From the NCBI GenBank assembly GCA_023457135.1, contig JAEWMO010000121.1:1-13029 (forward strand): a stretch of DNA of 13,029 bases, given 5' to 3'. Shown here in pieces: positions 6,933-12,717 of this stretch. Under the pieces are notes generated by a model. It did no database searches, was not told the DNA's origin, and saw nothing but the letters and a program-made list of their open reading frames with translations. Within the stretch, counting starts at the first letter, position 1; every line of letters starts with the position of its first letter. The stretch comes from Methanobacteriota archaeon (GTDB taxonomy: Archaea > Halobacteriota > Methanomicrobia > Methanomicrobiales > Methanoculleaceae). The translations under genes were made by a program, and so were the position numbers.

Positions 6933-8144
6933 GTGCTCTCCAGTATCGCGCTCGGGACCGCCGTCGGGATCGGCTGCGGAGTCGTGAGCGGCCTCGTCCC
7001 CGGCATCCACGCGAACACCATGGCCGGTCTTCTCCTCTCGCTCCAGGCGTTTCTGCTGGCCTGGTTCGACCCGGTGTTTGTCGCCTCGGCCATGTTCTCG
7101 ACCCTCGTTACGCATACGTTTCTCGACAACGTCCCGGGCACGTTCCTCGGCATCCCCGACGCCGATACCTCGCTTGCGGTCCTCCCCGCGCACGCCCTCT
7201 GTCTCGAAGGCCACGGCGAGGAGGCCGTCAGGATATCGGCACTCGGCAGCGCCGCCGGTGTCGCCCTCTCCCTCCCGCTCGCGGCGGCGTTCATCCTGGC
7301 CCTCCCGACACTCCAGCCGGCGATCGACTGGGGCATCGGCCTCGTCATCCTCGCGGTGGCCGGCTACCTCATCGTCGTCTCCGAGTCGCCGGGGTGGGCG
7401 CTCGCGGTCTTTGCGGTATCCGGTATCCTCGGCCTCTTCTCCCTCGGCTACGCCTTCCTCGCCTGGCCGGCGGGCGGCGAGTCGGGGGTGCTGATGCCCC
7501 TCCTCTCCGGGCTCTTCGGGATCGCAGTCCTCCTCAAGGCGTCGCACGGGGCCATGCCCGCCCAGACCTTCACGGGGCTCGACCTCCCCCCGGGCGCTCT
7601 CCGGCGCGGCTCCCTCCTCGGTTCCGTGGCAGGGGCTCTCGTCGGCTGGCTCCCCGGCCTCTCGAACGCCACCGCAAACGCCCTCCTGACCTCGGTCGTC
7701 GGCTATGACTCAAACCCGCGGGAGTACATCCTTGCGACCAGTGCCGCAAACACCGTCAACGCTTTCCTGGGGTTCGCTGCATTTTATGCCATAGCACGGA
7801 CGCGGAACGGGGTGATGGCGGCGATCGGGGCGCTTGAGGAGATGCCGCCGGCGACCGCCATTCTCCTTGCGGGTGCGATCGCCGCGGTCGGGGCCTACCT
7901 CCTGACCATCCTCCTCTCGCGGATGGCCTGGTGGTTTTCGGGCATCAACATCACGGCCCTCAACTACGGCGTCATCGCCTTCGTCGTCCTCCTCTCCCTC
8001 TTCCTCTGCGGCCCGTTCGGCGGGCTCGTCCTCCTGCTCGCGACGGCCGTCGGCTACGTTCCCTCGCTCGTCAACATCCGCCGGGTTTACTGCATGGGGG
8101 CGATCATGGTCCCGGTGATGGTCTACTCCTTCGGCCTTGCCTGA
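6933..8144 (+). CDS. TctA-like permease (DUF112, tripartite tricarboxylate transporter family)
   Basis: A 403-residue polytopic membrane protein with about 10-12 hydrophobic segments. It has the TctA-type repeated motif, first as GLVPGIHANT (residues 20-29) and again as GWLPGLSNATAN (238-249), so the two halves look like an internal duplication. FLDNVPGTFLGIPDADTS (63-80) is the second recognisable family motif. Bacterial TctA (about 500 residues) works with TctB and a periplasmic binding protein TctC; neither is present here, and the protein is shorter, as in archaeal stand-alone relatives. Substrate is unknown. I chose the GTG at 6933, since TTTATC at 6901-6906 lies about 31 nt upstream. 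The ATG at 6870 would add 21 polar residues and is the alternative. Confidence 0.8.
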   Translation: MLSSIALGTAVGIGCGVVSGLVPGIHANTMAGLLLSLQAFLLAWFDPVFVASAMFSTLVTHTFLDNVPGTFLGIPDADTSLAVLPAHALCLEGHGEEAVRISALGSAAGVALSLPLAAAFILALPTLQPAIDWGIGLVILAVAGYLIVVSESPGWALAVFAVSGILGLFSLGYAFLAWPAGGESGVLMPLLSGLFGIAVLLKASHGAMPAQTFTGLDLPPGALRRGSLLGSVAGALVGWLPGLSNATANALLTSVVGYDSNPREYILATSAANTVNAFLGFAAFYAIARTRNGVMAAIGALEEMPPATAILLAGAIAAVGAYLLTILLSRMAWWFSGINITALNYGVIAFVVLLSLFLCGPFGGLVLLLATAVGYVPSLVNIRRVYCMGAIMVPVMVYSFGLA

Positions 8145-8161
8145 CCCTGTCCGGGGTTCTC

Positions 8162-8167
8162 TTATAT
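8162..8167 (+). promoter_or_regulatory. TATA box of nop5-flpA
   Basis: TTATAT begins 29 nt before the ATG at 8191, in the short gap after the permease. Transcription should start at or next to the start codon, so the operon mRNA is probably leaderless. Confidence 0.6.
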
Positions 8168-8190
8168 CGGCAGAGCCCCAATACCGTACC

Positions 8191-9051
8191 ATGCTACAGC
8201 GCTACTGGTTCGGAGACGTCGACGAGGAAGGATGCTGGCCCGCCGGCACCGATCCCGCCGCGCTCGCAGAGCGGGCAGCGACCCTCCGCACCGGTATGGA
8301 GTCATACGTCCCCATCGACTGGGAGGTTGCCCGGGACTGCGGCGTCGTCGGAACCCGTGAGGAGTACGTCGACCTGCTCCGTGCGGTCTGCATCGCCCGG
8401 GCGAGGGCGAAGATCGCCGAGTCGTACCGGGCGAGAGACGTCGAGCTCCTCCAGATGGTCAGGATGCTGGATGAACTCGACAACGTCATCAACCTCCTTC
8501 AGGAGCGGGCCGCAGAGTGGTACCAGGTCACGACCCCGTCGTTCTCGCGGAAGTACCGGAGCCTCCCGGCAAGAAAGATGCTCGACCTCATCCGGAAAGG
8601 GGCCCGGGGTGGCCTTGGCAGCGTTGCCGATGAGATCGACCGGCTCACCGTGACAAGGACCCGCCTGATGCGGGAGGTCTCGGCCCGGGCCGACGAGGTG
8701 CTGCCGAATACGAGCGCCCTCATCGGCGGGCTGGTCGCGGGCCGGCTCCTCTCCCGGGCGGGCGGGCTTCCCGCGCTCGCGAGGATGCCGGGAAGCACCA
8801 TCCAGGTCATCGGCTCCGAGCAGGCGCTCTTCTCGCACCTCCGGGGCGGGACGCCGCCGCCGAAGCACGGGATCATCTTCCAGCACCGGAGGGTCCACAA
8901 CGCTCCCCGCGAGGTGCGGGGGAGGGTGGCCCGGGTGCTCGCGGCGAAACTCGCCATCGCCGCCCGGCTCGACTACTACCGGGGCGAGGCGGTGCCGGAG
9001 TTCATCAAAGAAGCCCAGAAAAAGATCGACGAAGCGGGGGTCACGGCATGA
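8191..9051 (+). CDS. nop5: Nop5/Nop56-like box C/D RNP scaffold protein
   Basis: A 286-residue scaffold of the box C/D 2'-O-methylation RNP. It binds L7Ae on the guide sRNA and recruits fibrillarin. Residues 200-262 carry the Nop domain signature: GSTIQVIGSEQALFSHL, then PPPKHGIIFQHRRVH, then a basic helix (RGRVARVLAAKLAIAARLD). Residues about 63-170 form the long coiled-coil helices used for self-dimerisation. The N-terminal fibrillarin-binding domain is short, so the protein is nearer the compact form (as I recall for Archaeoglobus) than the approximately 400-residue Pyrococcus or Methanocaldococcus proteins. I chose the ATG at 8191, 29 nt after a TATA box. The charged C-terminal tail common in longer relatives is missing. 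Confidence 0.95.
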   Translation: MLQRYWFGDVDEEGCWPAGTDPAALAERAATLRTGMESYVPIDWEVARDCGVVGTREEYVDLLRAVCIARARAKIAESYRARDVELLQMVRMLDELDNVINLLQERAAEWYQVTTPSFSRKYRSLPARKMLDLIRKGARGGLGSVADEIDRLTVTRTRLMREVSARADEVLPNTSALIGGLVAGRLLSRAGGLPALARMPGSTIQVIGSEQALFSHLRGGTPPPKHGIIFQHRRVHNAPREVRGRVARVLAAKLAIAARLDYYRGEAVPEFIKEAQKKIDEAGVTA

Positions 9052-9650
9052 TCCGGATCGGCGACGTCCTGGTCTCGCCCGGCGAGGGCGGGGTCTACGG
9101 CGAGCGGACGCTCGACGGCTACCGGGTCTGGGACCCTCACCGGAGCAAGTTTGCGGCGCTCTATACGCTCGGCGGCGGGATGGACCTCACTCCCGGCATG
9201 AAGGTGCTCTACCTCGGTGCGGCGAACGGGACCACGGTCTCGCACGTCGCCGACTATGCCGGGACCGTCTACGCGGTCGAGTTTGCGCCCCGGCCGATGC
9301 AGGACCTTCTTGAGGTGGCTCGCCGGAGGAAGAACATCGTCCCGATCATGGCCGACGCGAACCGGCCGGAAGAATACGCCCCGTTCATGGAGACGGTCGA
9401 CCTCCTCTACCAGGACGTGGCGCAGCCCAACCAGGTCGAGATCGCGGAGAAGAACCTCGTCTTCCTCAGGCCGGGGGGATACCTCGTCCTGATGCTCAAG
9501 ACCCGGAGCGTGGACGTCCGGCGGGATCCAGCCGTGGTGCTCGAGGAGGCCCGGGCAGGGCTCGAGCGGGATCTCGATATCGTGGATGTCCGGTGGCTCG
9601 AACCCTACCACCACGACCACGCGGCGATCGTCTGCTCCCGCCGCAGGTAG
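9048..9650 (+). CDS. flpA: Fibrillarin-like rRNA/tRNA 2'-O-methyltransferase
   Basis: A 200-residue methyltransferase, the catalytic subunit of the box C/D RNP, which methylates ribose 2'-OH of rRNA and tRNA with S-adenosylmethionine. The SAM-binding site is readable: LYLGAANGTTVSHV (54-67), AVEFAPRP with Glu78 (76-83), IMADANRPEEY (100-110). YQDVAQPNQV (121-130) and LMLKTRS with Lys151 supply the catalytic Asp and Lys region of fibrillarin. Its ATG overlaps the nop5 stop by 4 nt (ATGA), so the two are translationally coupled, the widespread archaeal arrangement. Confidence 0.96.
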   Translation: MIRIGDVLVSPGEGGVYGERTLDGYRVWDPHRSKFAALYTLGGGMDLTPGMKVLYLGAANGTTVSHVADYAGTVYAVEFAPRPMQDLLEVARRRKNIVPIMADANRPEEYAPFMETVDLLYQDVAQPNQVEIAEKNLVFLRPGGYLVLMLKTRSVDVRRDPAVVLEEARAGLERDLDIVDVRWLEPYHHDHAAIVCSRRR

Positions 9651-9658
9651 TATATATT
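9651..9658 (+). promoter_or_regulatory. TATA box of the DUF1614 gene
   Basis: TATATATT directly follows the flpA stop codon and starts 29-31 nt before the ATG at 9682, making that ATG, rather than the ATG at 9661, the likely leaderless start. Confidence 0.6.
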
Positions 9659-9681
9659 AGATGGGAGGGCGACTCCTTCAT

Positions 9682-10416
9682 ATGGACCGGGTCGTCTTCA
9701 ACCCCTTCTCCCCCCTGATGTTCCTCCTTCTCTTCGGGCTATTCGTCCTCTTTCTCCTCGCCGTCATCATCTTCCCGATCCTCTTTCTGACGGCAATCGG
9801 GGCGACGTTCGCGAGGCTCGGGTTCTCCTGGTGGCAGGTGCTCCTCCTCCTCTTCCTGACGCTTGTGGGGAGTTTCATCAACATCCCGGTGAAGACGCTC
9901 ACGTGCTGTCCGGGCGCACCGGCCCCTGACCGCTATGTTGCCATGTACGGGCGGCTCTACCGCATCCCGCAGCAGGCGCAGCGGACGGTCCTTGCGATCA
10001 ACGTCGGCGGCGCCCTCATCCCGGTCGTGATATCGTTCTTCCTGCTCTACGAGTCGGTCGTGATCAGCGGCGGCTACCTTCTCGCGGCGCTCGTCCTCGC
10101 GGGGGTCGCGGTCGTGACCGTTGTGACGAAACTCGTCGCCCGCCCGGTGCCGGGCCTCGGGATAGCGACGCCGTTCTTCATACCACCGCTCGCGGCGCTC
10201 TTTTCGGCGCTGTTCCTCTCGCTCTTTGCGGGCGGTGTCCCGGCCGCGGCGGTGATCATCGCCTACGTCAGCGGGACGCTCGGCACCCTGATCGGGGCGG
10301 ATCTCTTGAACCTCCATCATATCGCAGAACTGGGTGCGCCGATGGCGAGTATCGGGGGTGCCGGGACGTTCGACGGCATCTTTCTCACCGGGATCATCGC
10401 GGCGCTCCTCGCATAA
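9682..10416 (+). CDS. DUF1614 membrane protein
   Basis: A 244-residue polytopic membrane protein with roughly seven hydrophobic segments and no recognisable enzyme motif. Conserved-looking islands that match my memory of DUF1614 are SFINIPV (64-70), a TLIGADLLNLHHI stretch (202-214) and IGGAGTFDGIFLTGIIA (224-240) at the C-terminus. A Cys-Cys pair (75-76) lies in a loop after the second or third segment. Function is unknown. The gene has its own TATA box after flpA, so it may be transcribed separately despite the short gap. The ATG at 9661 in frame would add seven residues and is less likely given the promoter spacing. Confidence 0.8.
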   Translation: MDRVVFNPFSPLMFLLLFGLFVLFLLAVIIFPILFLTAIGATFARLGFSWWQVLLLLFLTLVGSFINIPVKTLTCCPGAPAPDRYVAMYGRLYRIPQQAQRTVLAINVGGALIPVVISFFLLYESVVISGGYLLAALVLAGVAVVTVVTKLVARPVPGLGIATPFFIPPLAALFSALFLSLFAGGVPAAAVIIAYVSGTLGTLIGADLLNLHHIAELGAPMASIGGAGTFDGIFLTGIIAALLA

Positions 10417-10435
10417 GATATAGCGTCAGGAAGTT

Positions 10436-11299
10436 TCAGCCCTGCCAGAGGCCGGCAAAGACCCGCACCTGCCGGGCGTAAACTTCCGGGGAGTCCTGTT
10501 TGTACTCGAGCGCCGTCGGAACCGCCGGGTGGCGCCGGAGCCGGGAGATGACCGCTGCAAGGTCGAGGCCGCCGTCGGGATGGTCGAGTTCGAGGTGCTC
10601 GTCGGTGATCGAGCCGCGCCGCACGTTCGAGAGGTGGTGGTAGGTGACGTTGATCTCCTCGAACCGCTCCAGTTCCTTCGCGAAGGAGAGACCGCGGTGG
10701 TTTGCGGTGCAGGCGAGGTGGGGGAAGTCGAGGCAGAACCGGGTGATCCGGCTGCCTGCAAGGGCTGCAAGATCCCCGGCGGTGTTGCCGAGGAGCGGGT
10801 AGCCGGCGTAGACCGAGGGGAGGTTCTCGAGGGCGAACCGTGGATCGAAGCAATGATCGAGGAATTCTGCGAACTCTGACACGGCAGCACTATGCCCTCC
10901 GGGCTCGTATCTCCCCGCGTGGAGGACGATCGTCTCTGCGCCGAGGGTGTCGGCGGCCTCAAGAGTCTGACTCATCGCCTCCTCCATGTATGCCTCGATC
11001 TCGGAGAGCGGGCGGTCGTCGTACGCCTGCGGGGCGCAGGGGTTGACGCCATGGCCGTGGTGGGGTGCGTGGATGGCAGCGGGGATGCCGGCCGCGGCGA
11101 CCCCCTCAAGGTGCTGCCGGAAGAGTGGCCGGGGCAGGGGAACGGCCTGGACCTGGATGTGGTGGATTGCCCCTGCTTTATAGAGTCCCGCGAGCAGGGC
11201 GAGCGTTTTGGTAAGCGACGGGCCGGGGGCCGGAGCTCGAGCACCTGAGGTGCGAAGTTCGTCGAGCCGCACGGTGCAGCCGAGATTGTAGGTTATCAT
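10436..11299 (-). CDS. Xylose-isomerase-like TIM-barrel protein (AP endonuclease 2 / sugar phosphate isomerase fold)
   Basis: A 287-residue protein with the strand-ending metal-ligand pattern of the xylose isomerase-like / endonuclease IV TIM-barrel superfamily: IHAPHHGHG (76-84), IVLHAGRYEPGG (124-135), FALENLP with Glu158, CLDFPHL with Asp191 and His194, VTYHHLSN with His221/His222, and TALEYKQD with Glu265. A divalent metal site and an isomerase, epimerase or nuclease-type reaction are plausible, but no substrate can be named. The ATG at 11299 is preceded by GGGTGG (about 3-4 nt away). It lies downstream of tRNA-Gln and thyA on the same strand, and converges with DUF1614. It is complete. 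Confidence 0.78.
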   Translation of the reverse strand: MITYNLGCTVRLDELRTSGARAPAPGPSLTKTLALLAGLYKAGAIHHIQVQAVPLPRPLFRQHLEGVAAAGIPAAIHAPHHGHGVNPCAPQAYDDRPLSEIEAYMEEAMSQTLEAADTLGAETIVLHAGRYEPGGHSAAVSEFAEFLDHCFDPRFALENLPSVYAGYPLLGNTAGDLAALAGSRITRFCLDFPHLACTANHRGLSFAKELERFEEINVTYHHLSNVRRGSITDEHLELDHPDGGLDLAAVISRLRRHPAVPTALEYKQDSPEVYARQVRVFAGLWQG

Positions 11300-11347
11300 A
11301 AACCACCCTTCGGTGTATGGTTGCAGTGTCGCAAGAAAAGATTGGTA

Positions 11348-11420
<73 letters not shown>

Positions 11421-11450
11421 ATTGGGCTCTAAAATGTTGTTTGTAGTCCC

Positions 11451-11457
11451 TAATTAA
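11451..11457 (-). promoter_or_regulatory. TATA box of tRNA-Gln
   Basis: TTAATTA on the minus strand begins 37 nt before the mature tRNA 5' end and just beyond the thyA stop codon. It is an AT-only block in GC-rich surroundings, placed where archaeal tRNA promoters lie. Confidence 0.55.
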
Positions 11458-11472
11458 CCTGACGCCCCGGGA

Positions 11473-12246
11473 TCATATCTGTGCCGCCCTCGGGCACTTC
11501 CCGCATGCCCGGCACACTTCTGGAACGGGCCGTATCTCGGCACCTGATCTGCAGAACGGTTCGATATCGTTGATATCCCGCTTATAGTATACGTGGGGCA
11601 CGAGCGCGACGTGTGTATAGCGCCCGCAGGCGACACCGAGCCGGTCGGCGATCGCCTTCTGGAGGCGCACGAGCGCGTACATGTTCGAACCCGCGGCGGA
11701 GAGGATGTCGTTGCTCCGGAAGACGACCTTCATCTGGAGTTTCCCGTCCCGAAGGAGGCACTGGACGAGCTGCAGGCAGGGGCAGTCGTCGAGGTTCTCG
11801 TCGACGACCGGGTTCCAGGTGACCGCGACTGCGCGCCGGGTATTCGGGGAGGCTGCGATCTTTTGGGCGATGTAGTCGATCTGGTCGACGTGAACGTCCT
11901 CGCTCTCTACGGGAAGTCCCTCCTGAGCGGAGTGACCCGGTCGCTCCTCTGCAGCGACCCGGAGCCGCTCGCCCCAGTCGAAGAGCCGGCGGTGGTAGTC
12001 GTACTCGAACTTTGCGTCGGAACCGTGGAGGAGGTTCTCGGCATAGGCGTCCAGGAACCGCTGCTGGAACCGGGAGGCGGGGCTGACCATCGGAACGTTC
12101 TCCGGCGACTCCACCTCGAGCGCGAGCTCTTCGCACTCGATCGTCGCCTCGTCGTTCTCGGTCTCCAGCACCCATCCCTTCTCGAGGACGGTCTTGACCG
12201 CCAGTTCGTGTGCCCGTGCGAGCGTGGGGGCCCGAATGATCCGCAT
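11473..12246 (-). CDS. thyA: Thymidylate synthase, archaeal type
   Basis: A 257-residue enzyme that methylates dUMP to dTMP, probably with a methanopterin-type C1 carrier in methanogens. The active-site segment DCPCLQLVQ has the Pro-Cys pair (Cys157) and Gln162 of ThyA. The RSND motif (177-180) and Asn188 (AGSNMY) correspond to the phosphate/uracil-binding and dUMP-binding positions. WNPVVDENL (145-153) precedes the active site as in the methanogen subfamily. The C-terminus differs from the usual ThyA tail: Cys232, Cys245, Cys248 and Cys251 form a C-x12-C-x2-C-x2-C pattern. I chose the ATG at 12246 (MRIIRAPT); the open frame to 12429 upstream is proline-rich and crosses the promoter. Confidence 0.9.
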   Translation of the reverse strand: MRIIRAPTLARAHELAVKTVLEKGWVLETENDEATIECEELALEVESPENVPMVSPASRFQQRFLDAYAENLLHGSDAKFEYDYHRRLFDWGERLRVAAEERPGHSAQEGLPVESEDVHVDQIDYIAQKIAASPNTRRAVAVTWNPVVDENLDDCPCLQLVQCLLRDGKLQMKVVFRSNDILSAAGSNMYALVRLQKAIADRLGVACGRYTHVALVPHVYYKRDINDIEPFCRSGAEIRPVPEVCRACGKCPRAAQI

Positions 12247-12265
12247 GGAGAGTAGTTGGCAGGCG

Positions 12266-12283
12266 GGGGAGAAAAGTCTCCCC
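12266..12283. repeat. Inverted repeat at the predicted thyA transcription start
   Basis: GGGGAGA (12266-12272) and TCTCCCC (12277-12283) are perfect 7-bp arms with a 4-nt centre. The predicted thyA start site, 28 nt after TATATA, falls at about 12277, so the repeat straddles it and lies 20-37 nt before the ATG. It could be an operator, or a hairpin at the mRNA 5' end. Function is inferred only. Confidence 0.5.
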
Positions 12284-12299
12284 ACTAGGGTGGGTCCGG

Positions 12300-12305
12300 T
12301 ATATA
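12300..12305 (-). promoter_or_regulatory. TATA box of thyA
   Basis: TATATA on the minus strand lies 54-59 nt before the thyA ATG, giving a predicted start near 12277 and a leader of about 31 nt. Read on the plus strand the same bases (GGTATATAGA) could drive a transcript starting near 12328, next to the hairpin at 12331. Confidence 0.5.
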
Positions 12306-12330
12306 GATGCTCCGCCGGAGAGCCGCAGGA

Positions 12331-12376
12331 GCCGGCACTTCCGGCGCTGCCTGACGGAGTGCCTGGAAGTGCTGGT
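12331..12376. other. Stable stem-loop between thyA and the S-layer gene, possible small RNA
   Basis: GCCGGCACTTCC (12331-12342) pairs with GGAAGTGCTGGT (12365-12376) to give a 12-bp stem with two G-U pairs and a 22-nt loop. It lies between two TATA-like elements (TATATA at 12300 and ATTATAG near 12390). No open reading frame crosses it convincingly. No box C/D or ACA motif was found in the right place, and no T-run follows, so a guide RNA or terminator identity is not supported. Confidence 0.35.
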
Positions 12377-12460
12377 GGGGCCTGTGGGTGGAAGGCGGGA
12401 TTATAGAGCGCGGGAGGCACCGGGACCATCGGGCGCTTTCCGGTTTACCCATCGTAAGAT

Positions 12461-12469
12461 TTTTATTCT
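12461..12469 (+). promoter_or_regulatory. Possible distal S-layer promoter
   Basis: ATTTTTATT preceded by a purine-rich GTAAG forms an archaeal TATA-like element about 250 nt before the S-layer ATG. It predicts a start near 12490. The transcript would begin shortly before a stem-loop closed by CTGGCGT (12513-12519) and ACGCCAG (12558-12564). The transcript could be the start of a long S-layer leader or a separate small RNA. Confidence 0.35.
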
Positions 12470-12582
12470 CGTGTATGTATGGGTCCCGGTGATCAGGGAA
12501 TGGAGTGGAATCCTGGCGTATTCGGGGCGTTTTCCAGTGATGTGGTGCCTTTTAGGGACGCCAGATCCCCGGTCGACCACAA

Positions 12583-12593
12583 AGGATATATTA
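12583..12593 (+). promoter_or_regulatory. Proximal S-layer promoter
   Basis: GGATATATTAA, preceded by CACAAA, is the best TATA box in the region, with a purine-rich BRE-like flank. It predicts a start at about 12613, leaving a leader of roughly 105 nt. A small palindrome CACAA-ATA-TTGTG (12601-12613) overlaps the predicted start. Confidence 0.6.
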
Positions 12594-12644
12594 AGTGTTC
12601 CACAAATATTGTGACATATTCCGTAATTCGGAGTATAGAGCGTG

Positions 12645-12685
12645 GTGAACCCGTATTCGACGTCTGTCGAGTACCTCGCGTTCAC
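12645..12685 (+). promoter_or_regulatory. Stem-loop in the S-layer mRNA leader
   Basis: An outer stem GTGAAC/GTTCAC (12645-12650 with 12680-12685) encloses an inner stem GTATTCGAC/GTCGAGTAC (12653-12661 with 12666-12674, one G-U pair) capped by the tetraloop GTCT. The hairpin ends 21 nt before the Shine-Dalgarno GGAGGT, leaving it free. This suits an mRNA-stabilising 5' structure; regulation by a ligand or protein is possible but not shown. Confidence 0.55.
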
Positions 12686-12706
12686 ATTCCCTCATGTCAT
12701 CACAAT

Positions 12707-12712
12707 GGAGGT
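12707..12712 (+). promoter_or_regulatory. Strong Shine-Dalgarno of the S-layer gene
   Basis: GGAGGT lies 5 nt before the ATG at 12718, a full match to the archaeal 16S tail. It is the clearest ribosome binding site in the window and fixes the start. Confidence 0.8.
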
Positions 12713-12717
12713 ATAGT

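Noticed and set aside
12247..12429. A Pro/Gly-rich N-terminal extension of thyA
   Set aside because: It would cross the TATA box and hairpins, and its composition does not look like protein; MRIIRAPT is the natural start.
12513..12581. An H/ACA guide RNA reading of the hairpin and ACA at 12579-12581
   Set aside because: The ACA distance and the lack of a proper pocket do not fit the archaeal H/ACA layout.
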